Shown piece after piece: positions 1 to 8,849 of a stretch of 43,085 nt of DNA (positions are counted from its first letter, which is position 1; each line of letters starts with the position of its first letter). The notes below the pieces were generated by a model that did no database searches, was not told the DNA's origin, and saw nothing but the letters and a program-made list of their open reading frames with translations. A program made the translations under genes and the position numbers. Origin of the DNA: JBAXAM01 sp964565935 (GTDB taxonomy: Bacteria; Pseudomonadota; Gammaproteobacteria; UBA9339); assembly GCA_964565935.1 (NCBI GenBank), contig CAZMGW010000009.1, forward strand, positions 1-43,085. Reading direction: 5' to 3'.

Positions 1-21
1 TCAAACTTTCCCTCAAATGTA

Positions 22-39
22 CCCGTGGCAAGCCACGGG
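22..39. repeat. Short palindromic hairpin element, copy 1 (CCCGTGGC family)
   Basis: Inverted repeat CCCGTGGC-AA-GCCACGGG, an 8-bp stem with a 2-base centre. A sister copy with compensating changes (CCCGCGGC-AA-GCCGCGGG) lies at 20225-20242, with similar flanks (read on minus: ATT, T or C, then CCCCG). No T-run follows on either strand, so a dispersed palindromic repeat is likelier than a terminator. The rest of 1-150, downstream of ftsZ, shows no gene; the usual next gene lpxC would lie outside the window. Confidence 0.6.
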
Positions 40-150
40 GAAATACAAGTTATAGCTTTTATTACATTACAAATGGAGATTAGATAGGCTTCATTTAACA
101 AAAATAACTCACCAAAAAATCACCATTATTATCAATGAGATATATAGTTA

Positions 151-1341
151 TTAGCTATTTTTATCGTCTCTGCGCAAAAATGCCGGGATATCTAGATATT
201 CAATATCTTTATCCAAAACCGCCGCCAAACGATCAGCTTCGTCTACAGGCACGCCTGCGGCATTATTACGTAGCACCGTAGGCTTATCAAGTTTTCGGTA
301 ATCCACCGCTTCATTAGTCCTGACGCTTTCGTTAGTGCTTCTTTTGGGAGTATTAACCGCTGTATCACTCTTTCTGGTACGCCCCTTTCCACCCAAGCCA
401 GTCACAACAACCGTTACACGCAACTCATCAATCATACTGGGATCAATAACCGTTCCGACAACCACAGTAGCGTCCTCAGAAGTGAATGATTTAACAACAT
501 CTCCCACCTCTTCAAATTCGCCTATCGACATATCTGGACCAGCAGTAATATTAACTAGCACCCCGCCAGCACCACTGAAATCAACGTCTTCCAAAAGCGG
601 ACTTGAGATTGCAGCCTCGGCAGCAATACGCGCACGATTCTCACCGCTTGCATTGGCTGTCCCCATCATGGCCATACCCATTTCAGACATTACGGTACGA
701 ACATCAGCAAAATCAACGTTGATCAATCCAGGCTTGGTAATTAGCTCGGCAATACCCTGTACAGCACCTAATAAAACGTTATTTGCAGCCTTAAAAGCAT
801 GTAACAAAGAGATATTTTTTCCTAAAACCGGAAGCAACTTGTTGTTTGGTATAGTAATTAAAGAATCGACATTTGCAGTCAGTTTTTTGATGCCTTCATC
901 AGCCACCAAAACCCGCTTACGGCCCTCAAAAATGAAGGGCTTGGTAACAACAGCAACGGTTAAAATACCAAGCTCTTTTGCAACCTCGGCAAAAATTGGA
1001 GCAGCCCCAGTACCAGTACCACCACCCATACCAGCGGTTATAAACACCATGTCGGTTCCAGCTAAAATGTCGCGAATTATTTCTCGATTTTCTTCTGCAG
1101 CCTTGCGGCCAACCTCGGGATCAGCACCAGCTCCCAAGCCCTTGGTTAACTCTCCGCCCAACTGAATTAATGTTTTGGCGCGTGAATTACGCAATGCCTG
1201 CAGGTCGGTGTTAGCGCAAATAAACTCCACTCCATCTACACTTTCGCTGATCATATGCTCAACAGCATTACCACCACCGCCACCAATACCAATCACCTTG
1301 ATCGTAGCATTTGTAATTTGATTTTCTGATAATTCGAACAT
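151..1341 (-). CDS. ftsZ: Cell division GTPase FtsZ
   Basis: Tubulin-like GTPase that polymerises into the Z-ring at midcell and recruits the divisome. The 396-residue protein is of normal length. The N-terminal glycine-rich segment IGIGGGGGNAVEHM and the tubulin signature GGGTGTGAAP are intact. After a variable linker comes the conserved C-terminal peptide, with DIPAFLRR, which docks FtsA and ZipA. The ATG has a good ribosome site (GAGGAAG) just upstream. It is the last gene of the minus-strand dcw cluster; ftsA lies upstream, separated by a 126-bp MITE-like element, which is unusual because ftsA and ftsZ are normally nearly adjacent. Identity is certain. Confidence 0.99.
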   Translation of the reverse strand: MFELSENQITNATIKVIGIGGGGGNAVEHMISESVDGVEFICANTDLQALRNSRAKTLIQLGGELTKGLGAGADPEVGRKAAEENREIIRDILAGTDMVFITAGMGGGTGTGAAPIFAEVAKELGILTVAVVTKPFIFEGRKRVLVADEGIKKLTANVDSLITIPNNKLLPVLGKNISLLHAFKAANNVLLGAVQGIAELITKPGLINVDFADVRTVMSEMGMAMMGTANASGENRARIAAEAAISSPLLEDVDFSGAGGVLVNITAGPDMSIGEFEEVGDVVKSFTSEDATVVVGTVIDPSMIDELRVTVVVTGLGGKGRTRKSDTAVNTPKRSTNESVRTNEAVDYRKLDKPTVLRNNAAGVPVDEADRLAAVLDKDIEYLDIPAFLRRDDKNS

Positions 1342-1403
1342 GTCTTCCTCAAAAGATAAAGTTTTAAATATTAGACATCCACAACTAAGTCGGTTATGGA
1401 ACT

Positions 1404-1529
1404 TATAGCCTTCGAAAATTGAATTTAGGCGCGAAGCCTAGCTACGAGCACCCGGAGTTTACTTTTGCGTAAATGAGGAGTGCGAGTAGCGCAGGCGACA
1501 ATGCATAAATTCAATTAGCGAAGGCTATA
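1404..1529. mobile_element. MITE-like inverted-repeat element, copy 1 (between ftsA and ftsZ)
   Basis: A 126-bp non-coding element with terminal inverted repeats of about 24 bp. The left end TATAGCCTTCG..AATTGAATTTA (1404-1427) and the reverse complement of the right end (1506-1529) differ at only two positions. The core, about 1440-1499, contains CCCGGAGTTTACTTTT and GAGTAGCGC and is nearly identical to the core of the element at 7242-7444. It ends right at the ftsA stop codon. No transposase lies inside, so movement would depend on an enzyme elsewhere. It separates ftsA from ftsZ and may affect read-through. Confidence 0.8.
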
Positions 1530-2765
1530 TTAGAAGTTCCCCTGAAACCAATTTTTCATCCTAGCCCACAGTTTTTTATGTTCGCCCAAAGTTGTTGGCT
1601 CGGTTTTTCCCTGTTGGTATTGCTGATGTCCAGTTAGCAACAAACCAACGCCAGTTGCATAAATGGGATTGCTAGCAACCTCAGCCATGCCACCGATGTT
1701 TTGCGGCATCCCCAATCGAACTGGCAACTGAAGCACTTGCTCTGCCAACTCAACCACTCCATTAACCTTGGAAGCACCACCAGTAAGAACTATACCAGCA
1801 GCAACTAAACCATAAAAACCACTACGTCGCAATTCGGCAAGCACCAAAGTAAACAATTCTTCATATCTAGCCTCAACTACTTCAGACAACTCTTTAGTCG
1901 AAACTGTCCGCATCTGCTTTTGTGCCGTACCTGGGACCTCTATAATCTCATTACTATCCGCTAAGTGACTTAACGCACAGGCGTGCTTTACTTTAATTTC
2001 TTCGGCGTATTTTGTTGGGGTGCGTAATGTGATAGCAACATCGTTAGTAACCTGATCACCAGCGATTGGAATTACCGCGGAATGTCGAATAGCACCATCA
2101 GTGAAAACAGCAATATCTGTAGTACCGCCCCCTATATCTACCAAGCACACCCCAAGCTCCTTTTCGTCATCCGTAAGAACGGCAGCGCTTGAAGCTAATG
2201 GTTGCAAAATAATATCACTTACCCGTAAACCACAACGCTCAATACACTTAACAATGTTTTGTGCAGCACTTACACCACCGGTGACAATATGCACTTTGGC
2301 CTCTAAACGAACTCCTGACATCCCAATGGGTTCGCGTATTCCTTCCTGGCTATCTATAATAAATTCTTGCGGCAAAATATGCAGAATTTTTTGATCAGCA
2401 GGAATAGCTACTGCTTTTGCCGCGTCAATAACGCGATCGATATCTGATTGGGTCACCTCACGATCTCTAATTGCCACTATACCATGTGAGTTAAAACCAC
2501 GAATATGGCTTCCTGCTATACCCGTGTAAACCGAATGAACTTCACAACCAGCCATTAACTCGGCCTCATCAATAGCATGCTGAATCGACTGCACCGTAGA
2601 ATCAATATTAATCACTATCCCGCGTTTTAAACCACGAGAGGGATGTGATCCAATGCCTATTATATTTATTTTTCCGTCTAAACCAACCTCACCAACCAAA
2701 GCAACAACCTTAGTTGTGCCAATATCCAAACCAACAAATAAATTACTCTCAGCTTTTTTGCGCAT
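1530..2765 (-). CDS. ftsA: Cell division protein FtsA
   Basis: Actin-like ATPase that tethers FtsZ filaments to the inner membrane and recruits later divisome proteins. Actin-family phosphate-1 motif GLDIGTTKVVALVGE is near residue 12, and the phosphate-2 motif VDIGGGTTDIAVF and adenosine motif VLTGGASKVNG follow. The C-terminal amphipathic helix (WARMKNWFQGNF) is the membrane-targeting sequence. The ORF extends to a GTG at 2780, but the ATG at 2765 gives MRKKAESN, which matches the family N-terminus in length and has GGGAA upstream; the GTG has a GAGG and cannot be excluded. From 2765 the protein is 411 residues. Upstream lies ftsQ, about 110 bases away. Confidence 0.97.
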   Translation of the reverse strand: MRKKAESNLFVGLDIGTTKVVALVGEVGLDGKINIIGIGSHPSRGLKRGIVINIDSTVQSIQHAIDEAELMAGCEVHSVYTGIAGSHIRGFNSHGIVAIRDREVTQSDIDRVIDAAKAVAIPADQKILHILPQEFIIDSQEGIREPIGMSGVRLEAKVHIVTGGVSAAQNIVKCIERCGLRVSDIILQPLASSAAVLTDDEKELGVCLVDIGGGTTDIAVFTDGAIRHSAVIPIAGDQVTNDVAITLRTPTKYAEEIKVKHACALSHLADSNEIIEVPGTAQKQMRTVSTKELSEVVEARYEELFTLVLAELRRSGFYGLVAAGIVLTGGASKVNGVVELAEQVLQLPVRLGMPQNIGGMAEVASNPIYATGVGLLLTGHQQYQQGKTEPTTLGEHKKLWARMKNWFQGNF

Positions 2766-2874
2766 ATCATTAATTCCCACACAAACCTCGAATTGCAGCA
2801 GATTATCACATAGATTGTTTATAATAAATAAGTCAATCGCTCATTTTAAAAATTTATTAACTTGCGCCTACTGG

Positions 2875-3636
2875 CTACCACTTAACCGCCAAGCCATCAG
2901 TATTATAACGCAAATCGATTGATTTAGGTGGATCATTATGACCCGCTGTTATCCTCGGATAAAGACCACCCAAAAGCTCTAATTGAACCAGCGGCTCATT
3001 TTCTTTTAAATAAACCATGGCGTTATTGTCAAGCAACACCTCCCAATAACCCTGCGACTTAAAATATAACTGTTTAATTGACAACTCCAACGGCTCAAAC
3101 ACCTTTTGCGCTTTCTTATACAAAGTAAAAATTTCAAACCCTCTCTCTTCTGGACCAAAAACCATCGACAATCCCTTGGGGAAAGTAGCAACTGGCGACT
3201 CAAAAATCTCCCCTTTATCGTTAATCAAGGCCTTAGCGCCCCATTGCAAAACAGCGTGTTGCTCAACAACATTAATTGCTATTGTATCCGGCCATTTGCG
3301 CTGAACCGAAATCGCATACACCCAAGGCAACTTTAGCAATTGGCGCTTCATTCCAATCGCGTTCAAATAGAAGAATCCGTTGTTAACGTAAGACGCGACT
3401 ATATTTTGCAAAAGCTTTTTATCAACATGTTCGTAGGAGGAAGTAATCTGCACTTGTTTGACCGGAAAATTACTTGGCTTAGTGTAGTCCCAACCACGCC
3501 ACAACAAAAAAACTAGCACGCCGATAACTGCAATTTTAAGCAGTAATGCCCAATTCCAACCCGTAGCCTCTTTTTTAGCCTGGATGTTTTGCTGAGCTTT
3601 TCTTTGCTTATTTTTTCTGTTTAAAAACAAAATCAT
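2875..3636 (-). CDS. ftsQ: Cell division protein FtsQ (DivIB family)
   Basis: Bitopic inner-membrane divisome protein that links FtsL/FtsB and FtsI/FtsW to the early ring. A basic, glutamine-rich cytoplasmic N-terminus (residues 1-30) is followed by one membrane span (LLLKIAVIGVLVFLLW). The periplasmic POTRA domain (FPVKQVQITSSYEHV) and the FtsQ beta domain come next, with the family phrase LPWVYAISVQRKWPDTIAINV. At 253 residues it has the usual length. murB lies upstream with only a 49-base gap, so the ddl gene often found here is absent. Sequence conservation is modest, but position and domain order are decisive. Confidence 0.95.
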   Translation of the reverse strand: MILFLNRKNKQRKAQQNIQAKKEATGWNWALLLKIAVIGVLVFLLWRGWDYTKPSNFPVKQVQITSSYEHVDKKLLQNIVASYVNNGFFYLNAIGMKRQLLKLPWVYAISVQRKWPDTIAINVVEQHAVLQWGAKALINDKGEIFESPVATFPKGLSMVFGPEERGFEIFTLYKKAQKVFEPLELSIKQLYFKSQGYWEVLLDNNAMVYLKENEPLVQLELLGGLYPRITAGHNDPPKSIDLRYNTDGLAVKW

Positions 3637-3685
3637 AGCCCCGTATAAAAATTAAACTTGTTTGGCTTCGCCAATAAAATATGCT

Positions 3686-4573
3686 TTATTCCCCTAAAAT
3701 ACGAACTTCGGCAATTAGATCAATATTGTGATCCTTCTTAACAGCAACCATAATTTCTTGCATTAGAGCTTCGACGTCAGCGGCGGTCGCTCCTCCACAA
3801 TTAACAATAAAATTAGCATGTTTTTCCGAAACCCTGGCTCCGCCAATTTGTTTGCCTTTGAGCCCACACGCTTCAATCAATCTAGCCGCATAATCACCTT
3901 GGGGATTGCGAAACACTGAACCACAACTTGGAAAATCAAGCGGCTGCGAATTCTTACGTTTTTGCAGTTGCTCTCGTATTTGCCTCTCCATCTCTTGCCT
4001 ATCACCACGAGCAAAGTTCAATTGGGCAGCAACAAACCACTCGTCCTTTGCCAACCCAGCAACTTGACGATAGCCGGCCGTAAATTCTTGCGCCTGCCTC
4101 AGCTTAATTTCGCCCGACCGGTTAACGGTTTCAACCGCAACAACATGATTCCAAATATAATCTCCGTAGGCGCCGGCATTCATTGCCAATGCCCCACCAA
4201 CGGTGCCTGGAATACCCGCCAGAAAAACCGCATCTATCATGCCCAAATGCACACATTTTTGTACAAGCGAGGAGAGCCCAACCCCAGCTTCAACGCGCAA
4301 GGTAAACCCATCAAGCTCGCTTAGTTCATTTAGACAACTCCGCAAATAAATTACTAATCCTTTGATTCCGCCATCTCGAATCAACACATTGGTAGCGGCA
4401 CCAAAAACTGTGATTGACTTTTCTTTCCAGCCCTGGAGAAATAACTTTAAATCCTCTAAATTCGCAGGCTCGTAAAAATACTCTGCTGGTCCACCAATTT
4501 TCCAAGAGGTGTGCTCAGCCAACACATGATTTTGCTTTAGTTTACCGCGCAAATTGGAAGAAATATTTTTCAT
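3686..4573 (-). CDS. murB: UDP-N-acetylenolpyruvoylglucosamine reductase MurB, short form
   Basis: FAD enzyme that uses NADPH to reduce enolpyruvyl-UDP-GlcNAc to UDP-MurNAc, the second committed step of peptidoglycan synthesis, in the cytoplasm. FAD-binding segments are visible (TSWKIGGPAEYF, FGAATNVLIRDGG, GIPGTVGGALAMNAGAYG). The catalytic-serine region reads PSCGSVFRNP, as in the shorter Bacillus-like class; at 295 residues it is well below the 342 of E. coli MurB. The ATG has AGGA 5 bases upstream. It sits 9 bases after murC and is probably co-transcribed with it. Confidence 0.98.
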   Translation of the reverse strand: MKNISSNLRGKLKQNHVLAEHTSWKIGGPAEYFYEPANLEDLKLFLQGWKEKSITVFGAATNVLIRDGGIKGLVIYLRSCLNELSELDGFTLRVEAGVGLSSLVQKCVHLGMIDAVFLAGIPGTVGGALAMNAGAYGDYIWNHVVAVETVNRSGEIKLRQAQEFTAGYRQVAGLAKDEWFVAAQLNFARGDRQEMERQIREQLQKRKNSQPLDFPSCGSVFRNPQGDYAARLIEACGLKGKQIGGARVSEKHANFIVNCGGATAADVEALMQEIMVAVKKDHNIDLIAEVRILGE

Positions 4574-4582
4574 AAAATCCTG

Positions 4583-5998
4583 CTACTGCGAACACCCAAA
4601 CTCCTGATGCAACCGCGGCGCCATCGAGCCAATATTCCCTGCTCCTTGTATCAACAAGATATCTCCGTCGCGCAAAACTGTTGACAACACAGAGCATAGC
4701 TCGTCATTATTAGCCACAAAAATAGGCTCAACCTTGCCACGCTGTCTGATGTTGCGCGCCAATATCCGGCTATCAACTCCAGCTATAGGAGCTTCACTGG
4801 CCGCATAAACTTCCATTAATAACAAGGCATCAACCTCAGATAACACGGAGGTGAAATCTTCAAATAATGTCTGGGTTCGAGTGTAGCGATGCGGCTGAAA
4901 AGCCAGAACCAACCGCTTTTCCGGATATGCGGCACGTAAAGCCTCTAAAGTGGCACGTATCTCTTGGGGATGGTGACCATAATCATCAATCAGATGAACC
5001 TTTCCCTGCGGCATCGATAACTCACCATAGCGCTGCATCCGCCGCCCAACGCCAGTAAACCCATCCAGAACGGAAATTATCGCAGCATCATCAACATCGC
5101 AACATTCGGTTACTATAGTAATAGCAGCCAGGGCATTCAATACGTTGTGTTTTCCCGGTAAATTCAGATGGATGTTCAAAACCGAATCCCGCTGCGCACG
5201 ACGAACTTTAAAATCACAAGCAAACCCCTGCTGTTTAAAATCATATGCCTGCACATCAGCACAATCACTAAAACCATAGGTTATTATCGGACGAGAAATT
5301 TGCGGCAAAAGACCCTTAATCACCGGATTGTCCACACAAACCACAGCCAACCCATAAAATGGTAGTCGATGTAAAAAATCCAAAAAAGCTTGCTTCAGCT
5401 TGTCAAAATCGTTGTCATAAGTTTGCATATGATCAGCATCAATGTTGGTTACAACGCTGGCCATTGGATTGAAATATAAAAAAGAAGCGTCGCTTTCATC
5501 CGCCTCCACCACAAAATACTTACCAACCCCCAAACGCGCACTTGCGCTGGCACTATTTAGTATTCCACCAATAACAAAAGTGGGATCGAGCCTGGCCCCT
5601 GCTAAAATACTCGCAATTAAACTGGTGGTTGTAGTCTTGCCATGCGTTCCCGCTACCGCAATCCCATAATGAAATCGCATTAATTCCGCAAGCATTTGTG
5701 CTCTCGGCACAATTGGCAACCGCGCCTTATGCGCAGCTCGAACCTCGGTGTTATCAGGACCAACAGCGCTTGAAGTCACCACCACATCCGCTCCAGAAAT
5801 ATTTTTAGCATCGTGACCTTTAAATATTGTCGCCCCCAATGAAGTTAGCCGCCTAGTTGAAGCATTAGAGTTTTGGTCTGAACCCGTAATGTTATAACCC
5901 TGGGTTAACAATACCTCGGCTATACCGTTCATACCAGATCCACCCACACCAATAAAATGGATGTTTTTAATTCGTCGCATCGGAGAAAAGTGTTTCAT
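4583..5998 (-). CDS. murC: UDP-N-acetylmuramate--L-alanine ligase MurC
   Basis: ATP-dependent Mur ligase that adds L-alanine to UDP-MurNAc in the cytoplasm. The N-terminal UDP-binding segment is IHFIGVGGSGMNGIAEVL, the ATP loop is VAGTHGKTTTTSLIAS, and the C-terminal domain contains DDYGHHPQEI and FQPHRYTRT, all typical of MurC. The ORF reaches a TTG at 6004, but the ATG at 5998 (MKHFSPMRRIKN) is preferred, with AGGG upstream; this gives 471 residues. It starts 6 bases after the ftsW stop, so murG, which normally lies between ftsW and murC, is missing from the cluster. Confidence 0.98.
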   Translation of the reverse strand: MKHFSPMRRIKNIHFIGVGGSGMNGIAEVLLTQGYNITGSDQNSNASTRRLTSLGATIFKGHDAKNISGADVVVTSSAVGPDNTEVRAAHKARLPIVPRAQMLAELMRFHYGIAVAGTHGKTTTTSLIASILAGARLDPTFVIGGILNSASASARLGVGKYFVVEADESDASFLYFNPMASVVTNIDADHMQTYDNDFDKLKQAFLDFLHRLPFYGLAVVCVDNPVIKGLLPQISRPIITYGFSDCADVQAYDFKQQGFACDFKVRRAQRDSVLNIHLNLPGKHNVLNALAAITIVTECCDVDDAAIISVLDGFTGVGRRMQRYGELSMPQGKVHLIDDYGHHPQEIRATLEALRAAYPEKRLVLAFQPHRYTRTQTLFEDFTSVLSEVDALLLMEVYAASEAPIAGVDSRILARNIRQRGKVEPIFVANNDELCSVLSTVLRDGDILLIQGAGNIGSMAPRLHQEFGCSQ

Positions 5999-6004
5999 AT
6001 TCAA

Positions 6005-7204
6005 TTACCCTGCAAAATCATTAATTGTCCTTTTCACTTTTGTTGCTAAAAAATAAGACCTCGGCGTAGTTGCTTCGCCCCTTTTAACCTCGTGATAAAC
6101 ACGCAATAAAATAGCTATTATAATACAATTAAACAACATGCTACTGCCGCCATAACTCATAAAAGGCAGGGTCAAACCCTTGGTTGGTAGTAACCCGAGG
6201 TTAACACCAACATTAATAACCACCTGCAATCCAAGCAACAACCCTAAACCATATGCCAAATAGCTCGCAAACCAATTTTTAATTCGCGCAGCCATTTGCC
6301 CCAGATAAAGAGCGCGCGCGACTAAAAATGAAAACAAGCTAAGAACAACCACCTGTCCAATAATTCCAAGCTCTTCAGCTAAGACGGCAAACAAAAAATC
6401 AGTATGCGCTTCCGGCAAATAAAACAATTTTTGAATACTGTTTCCCAAACCCACGCCAAAAACCCCCCCTCGCCCAAAAGCAATTAGCGACTGCACCAAT
6501 TGATAGCCACTATCAAAAGGCTTTGCCCACGGATTTAAAAATGAAGTCAACCGCATCAGACGATATGGCGAAACAACAGCTAACATTCCTAGAGCGGCTC
6601 CAACCAACAACAACAAAACAATAAACTGCCACAACCTTGCGCCGGCCAAATACATCATCCCCAACAAAGTTAACACCATCACCACAATCGCACCAAAATC
6701 AGGCTCAAGCAACAATAATCCAGACACTATACCCAACAAAATCAATGGCTTAATAAACCCTTTGACACCAACCCGCACCTCGTCTTGCCGCCGCAACAAA
6801 TAACCCGCGCTATAAATTGTCACCGCAACTTTAGCAAACTCTGACACCTGCAGGGATATTGGCCCAAAGCCTATCCACCTAACGCTACCATTCACGTGTC
6901 GACCAACCCCCGGAACCAAAACCAACATCAACAAAAAAATACTAGCCAGCAATAAATAGCCACCCGCTCTTTCCCAAAAACTCAAAGGCAACTGTAGAAC
7001 AAAAAATCCGACCATTATTCCCAACAAAAGATAAATAGCCTGATGAGATAAAAAATGAAAAGGACTGTGATAAAATTTATCAGATATTCCCATTGAAGCC
7101 GAGGCTAACAGTAAAAAACCAATAGCAAGCAAAGCAAAGGCCACCAACATCAACCAGTAATCGTAATAAAAATTAGTGTTTTTTATTTTTGTGAAGATGT
7201 TCAT
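6005..7204 (-). CDS. ftsW: Septal peptidoglycan glycosyltransferase FtsW
   Basis: SEDS-family inner-membrane enzyme that polymerises lipid II at the septum together with FtsI. The 399-residue protein is very hydrophobic, with about ten predicted membrane spans. It carries the SEDS signatures: SVRWIGFGPISLQVSEFAK, the catalytic region LLLEPDFGAIVVM, PEAHTDFLFAVLAEELG and LPTKGLTLPFMSYGGSS. Position in the dcw cluster favours FtsW over RodA. The ATG lies 38 bases inside the 7242-7444 repeat-bounded gap that separates it from murD. Confidence 0.97.
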   Translation of the reverse strand: MNIFTKIKNTNFYYDYWLMLVAFALLAIGFLLLASASMGISDKFYHSPFHFLSHQAIYLLLGIMVGFFVLQLPLSFWERAGGYLLLASIFLLMLVLVPGVGRHVNGSVRWIGFGPISLQVSEFAKVAVTIYSAGYLLRRQDEVRVGVKGFIKPLILLGIVSGLLLLEPDFGAIVVMVLTLLGMMYLAGARLWQFIVLLLLVGAALGMLAVVSPYRLMRLTSFLNPWAKPFDSGYQLVQSLIAFGRGGVFGVGLGNSIQKLFYLPEAHTDFLFAVLAEELGIIGQVVVLSLFSFLVARALYLGQMAARIKNWFASYLAYGLGLLLGLQVVINVGVNLGLLPTKGLTLPFMSYGGSSMLFNCIIIAILLRVYHEVKRGEATTPRSYFLATKVKRTINDFAG

Positions 7205-7241
7205 AATGTTATTTTTCTCAAATAAACCATCCGTAGAACTT

Positions 7242-7444
7242 CTAGCCTTTGATAATTGAATTTAGGCGCTACACACGCTACGAGCGCCCGGAGTTTACTT
7301 TTACGTAAATGAAGAGCGCGAGTAGCGCGGGCGACACAAAATTGACATGGACGTGTCAATTTTCGCAACTGCCGAGGGCAGGCCCCAAAGGGGCGAGCAA
7401 CAGGAAGTTGCGAGTAAAGCATAAATTCAATTATCGAAGGATAG
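7242..7444. mobile_element. MITE-like inverted-repeat element, copy 2 (between murD and ftsW)
   Basis: A 203-bp element with 23-bp terminal inverted repeats (7242-7264 and 7422-7444, two mismatches) reading CTAGCC..GATAATTGAATTTA. It shares its core (about 7270-7334, CCCGGAGTTTACTTTT, GAGTAGCGC) with the copy at 1404-1529, and has an additional segment of about 85 bp. That segment holds nested hairpins: AAAATTGACA/TGTCAATTTT (7338-7347, 7354-7363), GCCCC-AAA-GGGGC, and an outer CGCAACT/AGTTGCG. The right end supplies the last codons and the stop of murD. No transposase is present. Confidence 0.82.
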
Positions 7445-8762
7445 ACACCTCTTTGGTAAAAACCTCACCCCTATGCTCAAAATTATCAAACATATCAAAA
7501 CTAGCACATGCGGGTGAAAGCAAAACCGCATCTCCAGGCAACGCTTCGTTCGCACAAATCGTAACTACTTCCGCCATCGAGGTGGCATGCAAAGACTTAC
7601 TTACCCCAGCCAAGGCTTTTTCAATCAATAAAGCATCTTTACCAATCAAAACCACTGCGCGCACATATTTTGCCACAACATCACGCAGCGCAGTAAAATC
7701 CGCGTCTTTACCAATACCGCCAATAATAAGAATAACTTTACCACGGCTTCCTGCCCCCAGACCCGCAATTGCCGACCCGGTTGCCCCAACGTTAGTGCCC
7801 TTAGAATCGTTATACCAATCAACATCGTTAATATTTGCAACCCATTGGCAACGATGCGGCAACCCAGAAAAAGTTCGCAACACCTCCAGCATTCCCTCAA
7901 GGGGTAAATTAACCACCTCTCCCAATGCAAGAGCCGCCAACGCATTCGCTGTGTTATGCAGTCCCCTTATTTTTAATTCTTTTATCGGTAATAATTTTTT
8001 ATTTCCCCGCGCCAAATGCTCATCAATTATCCCAAAATTACCTTCTCTAGGCTCATCTACCCCAAAGCTAATAACTCTTTGCGGCAATGCAGCGTCAGCA
8101 TAGCTAAGATTATCATCTCGATTGATCACTGCAACCTGACAATTCAAGTAAACACGCTGCTTAGCAACCAAATATTCATTAAGATCTCGATAGCGATCCA
8201 TGTGGTCTGACGAGATATTTAAAACCACTGCGGCGGCTGGTTTAAGCGAATATGTGGTTTCGAGCTGAAAACTGGAAAGTTCTAAAACGTAAAGCTCCGC
8301 ATCTTGATCTAACAAATCAAGCGCCGGCAACCCCAAATTACCACCAACTTTTACTTTTTTTCCTGCTGCTTCTGCCATCAAACCAACTAAACTCGTAACC
8401 GTACTTTTACCGTTTGAACCGGTTATTGCGACGACCGGGGCTTTTATTGCCAGCGCGAACAACTCAATATCGCCAATCGCTTTGATTCCACGCTGCAAAC
8501 ACGCCACAATAGCCGGCTCACGCAAAGAAACCCCTGGACTAACAATTACCTCTCCGGCTTGCAACAAAATCTCTATATTAAAATCGCCCAAATATACCGG
8601 GATTTCCGGAAAATTTTGTCGCAGCTCTTCTAAACCAGGCGGCTCCAAGCGGCTGTCAACCACGGCGACTTTAAACCCCTGTTTCACCAAATAGCGAATG
8701 CAGGACAAACCTGTTTTGCCTAAACCAACAACAACTTTAAAATGAGAATCGATTTTATTCAT
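7431..8762 (-). CDS. murD: UDP-N-acetylmuramoyl-L-alanine--D-glutamate ligase MurD
   Basis: Cytoplasmic Mur ligase adding D-glutamate to UDP-MurNAc-L-Ala using ATP. Motifs: VVGLGKTGLSCIRYL at the N-terminus for UDP binding, VVAITGSNGKSTVTSLVG as the ATP loop, ELSSFQLETT, LPHRCQWV, and WYNDSKGTNVGAT in the central and C-terminal domains. The 443-residue length is normal. It is the first gene of the minus-strand cluster here; mraY, murF and murE are not upstream, where a divergent gene starts instead. Its last codons and TAA fall inside the terminal repeat of the 7242-7444 element, so the C-terminus was probably rewritten by the insertion. Confidence 0.97.
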   Translation of the reverse strand: MNKIDSHFKVVVGLGKTGLSCIRYLVKQGFKVAVVDSRLEPPGLEELRQNFPEIPVYLGDFNIEILLQAGEVIVSPGVSLREPAIVACLQRGIKAIGDIELFALAIKAPVVAITGSNGKSTVTSLVGLMAEAAGKKVKVGGNLGLPALDLLDQDAELYVLELSSFQLETTYSLKPAAAVVLNISSDHMDRYRDLNEYLVAKQRVYLNCQVAVINRDDNLSYADAALPQRVISFGVDEPREGNFGIIDEHLARGNKKLLPIKELKIRGLHNTANALAALALGEVVNLPLEGMLEVLRTFSGLPHRCQWVANINDVDWYNDSKGTNVGATGSAIAGLGAGSRGKVILIIGGIGKDADFTALRDVVAKYVRAVVLIGKDALLIEKALAGVSKSLHATSMAEVVTICANEALPGDAVLLSPACASFDMFDNFEHRGEVFTKEVSILR

Positions 8763-8849
8763 TACGCGTATCCTGTTTGCTAAAATACCTCGATTTCATT
8801 ACAATTTAAAGGGTTTCAATTAAAAGAAGTCTATTGCGATACAAAAACA

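Noticed and set aside
335..1165. 276-residue plus-strand ORF across ftsZ
   Set aside because: Antisense shadow of ftsZ; low-complexity Ser/Pro/Thr product, no ribosome site or family match.
5999..6004. A hidden murG between ftsW and murC
   Set aside because: Only 6 bases separate the two genes.
7309..8103. 264-residue plus-strand ORF across the MITE and murD
   Set aside because: Shadow of murD extended by the repeat; composition is not protein-like.
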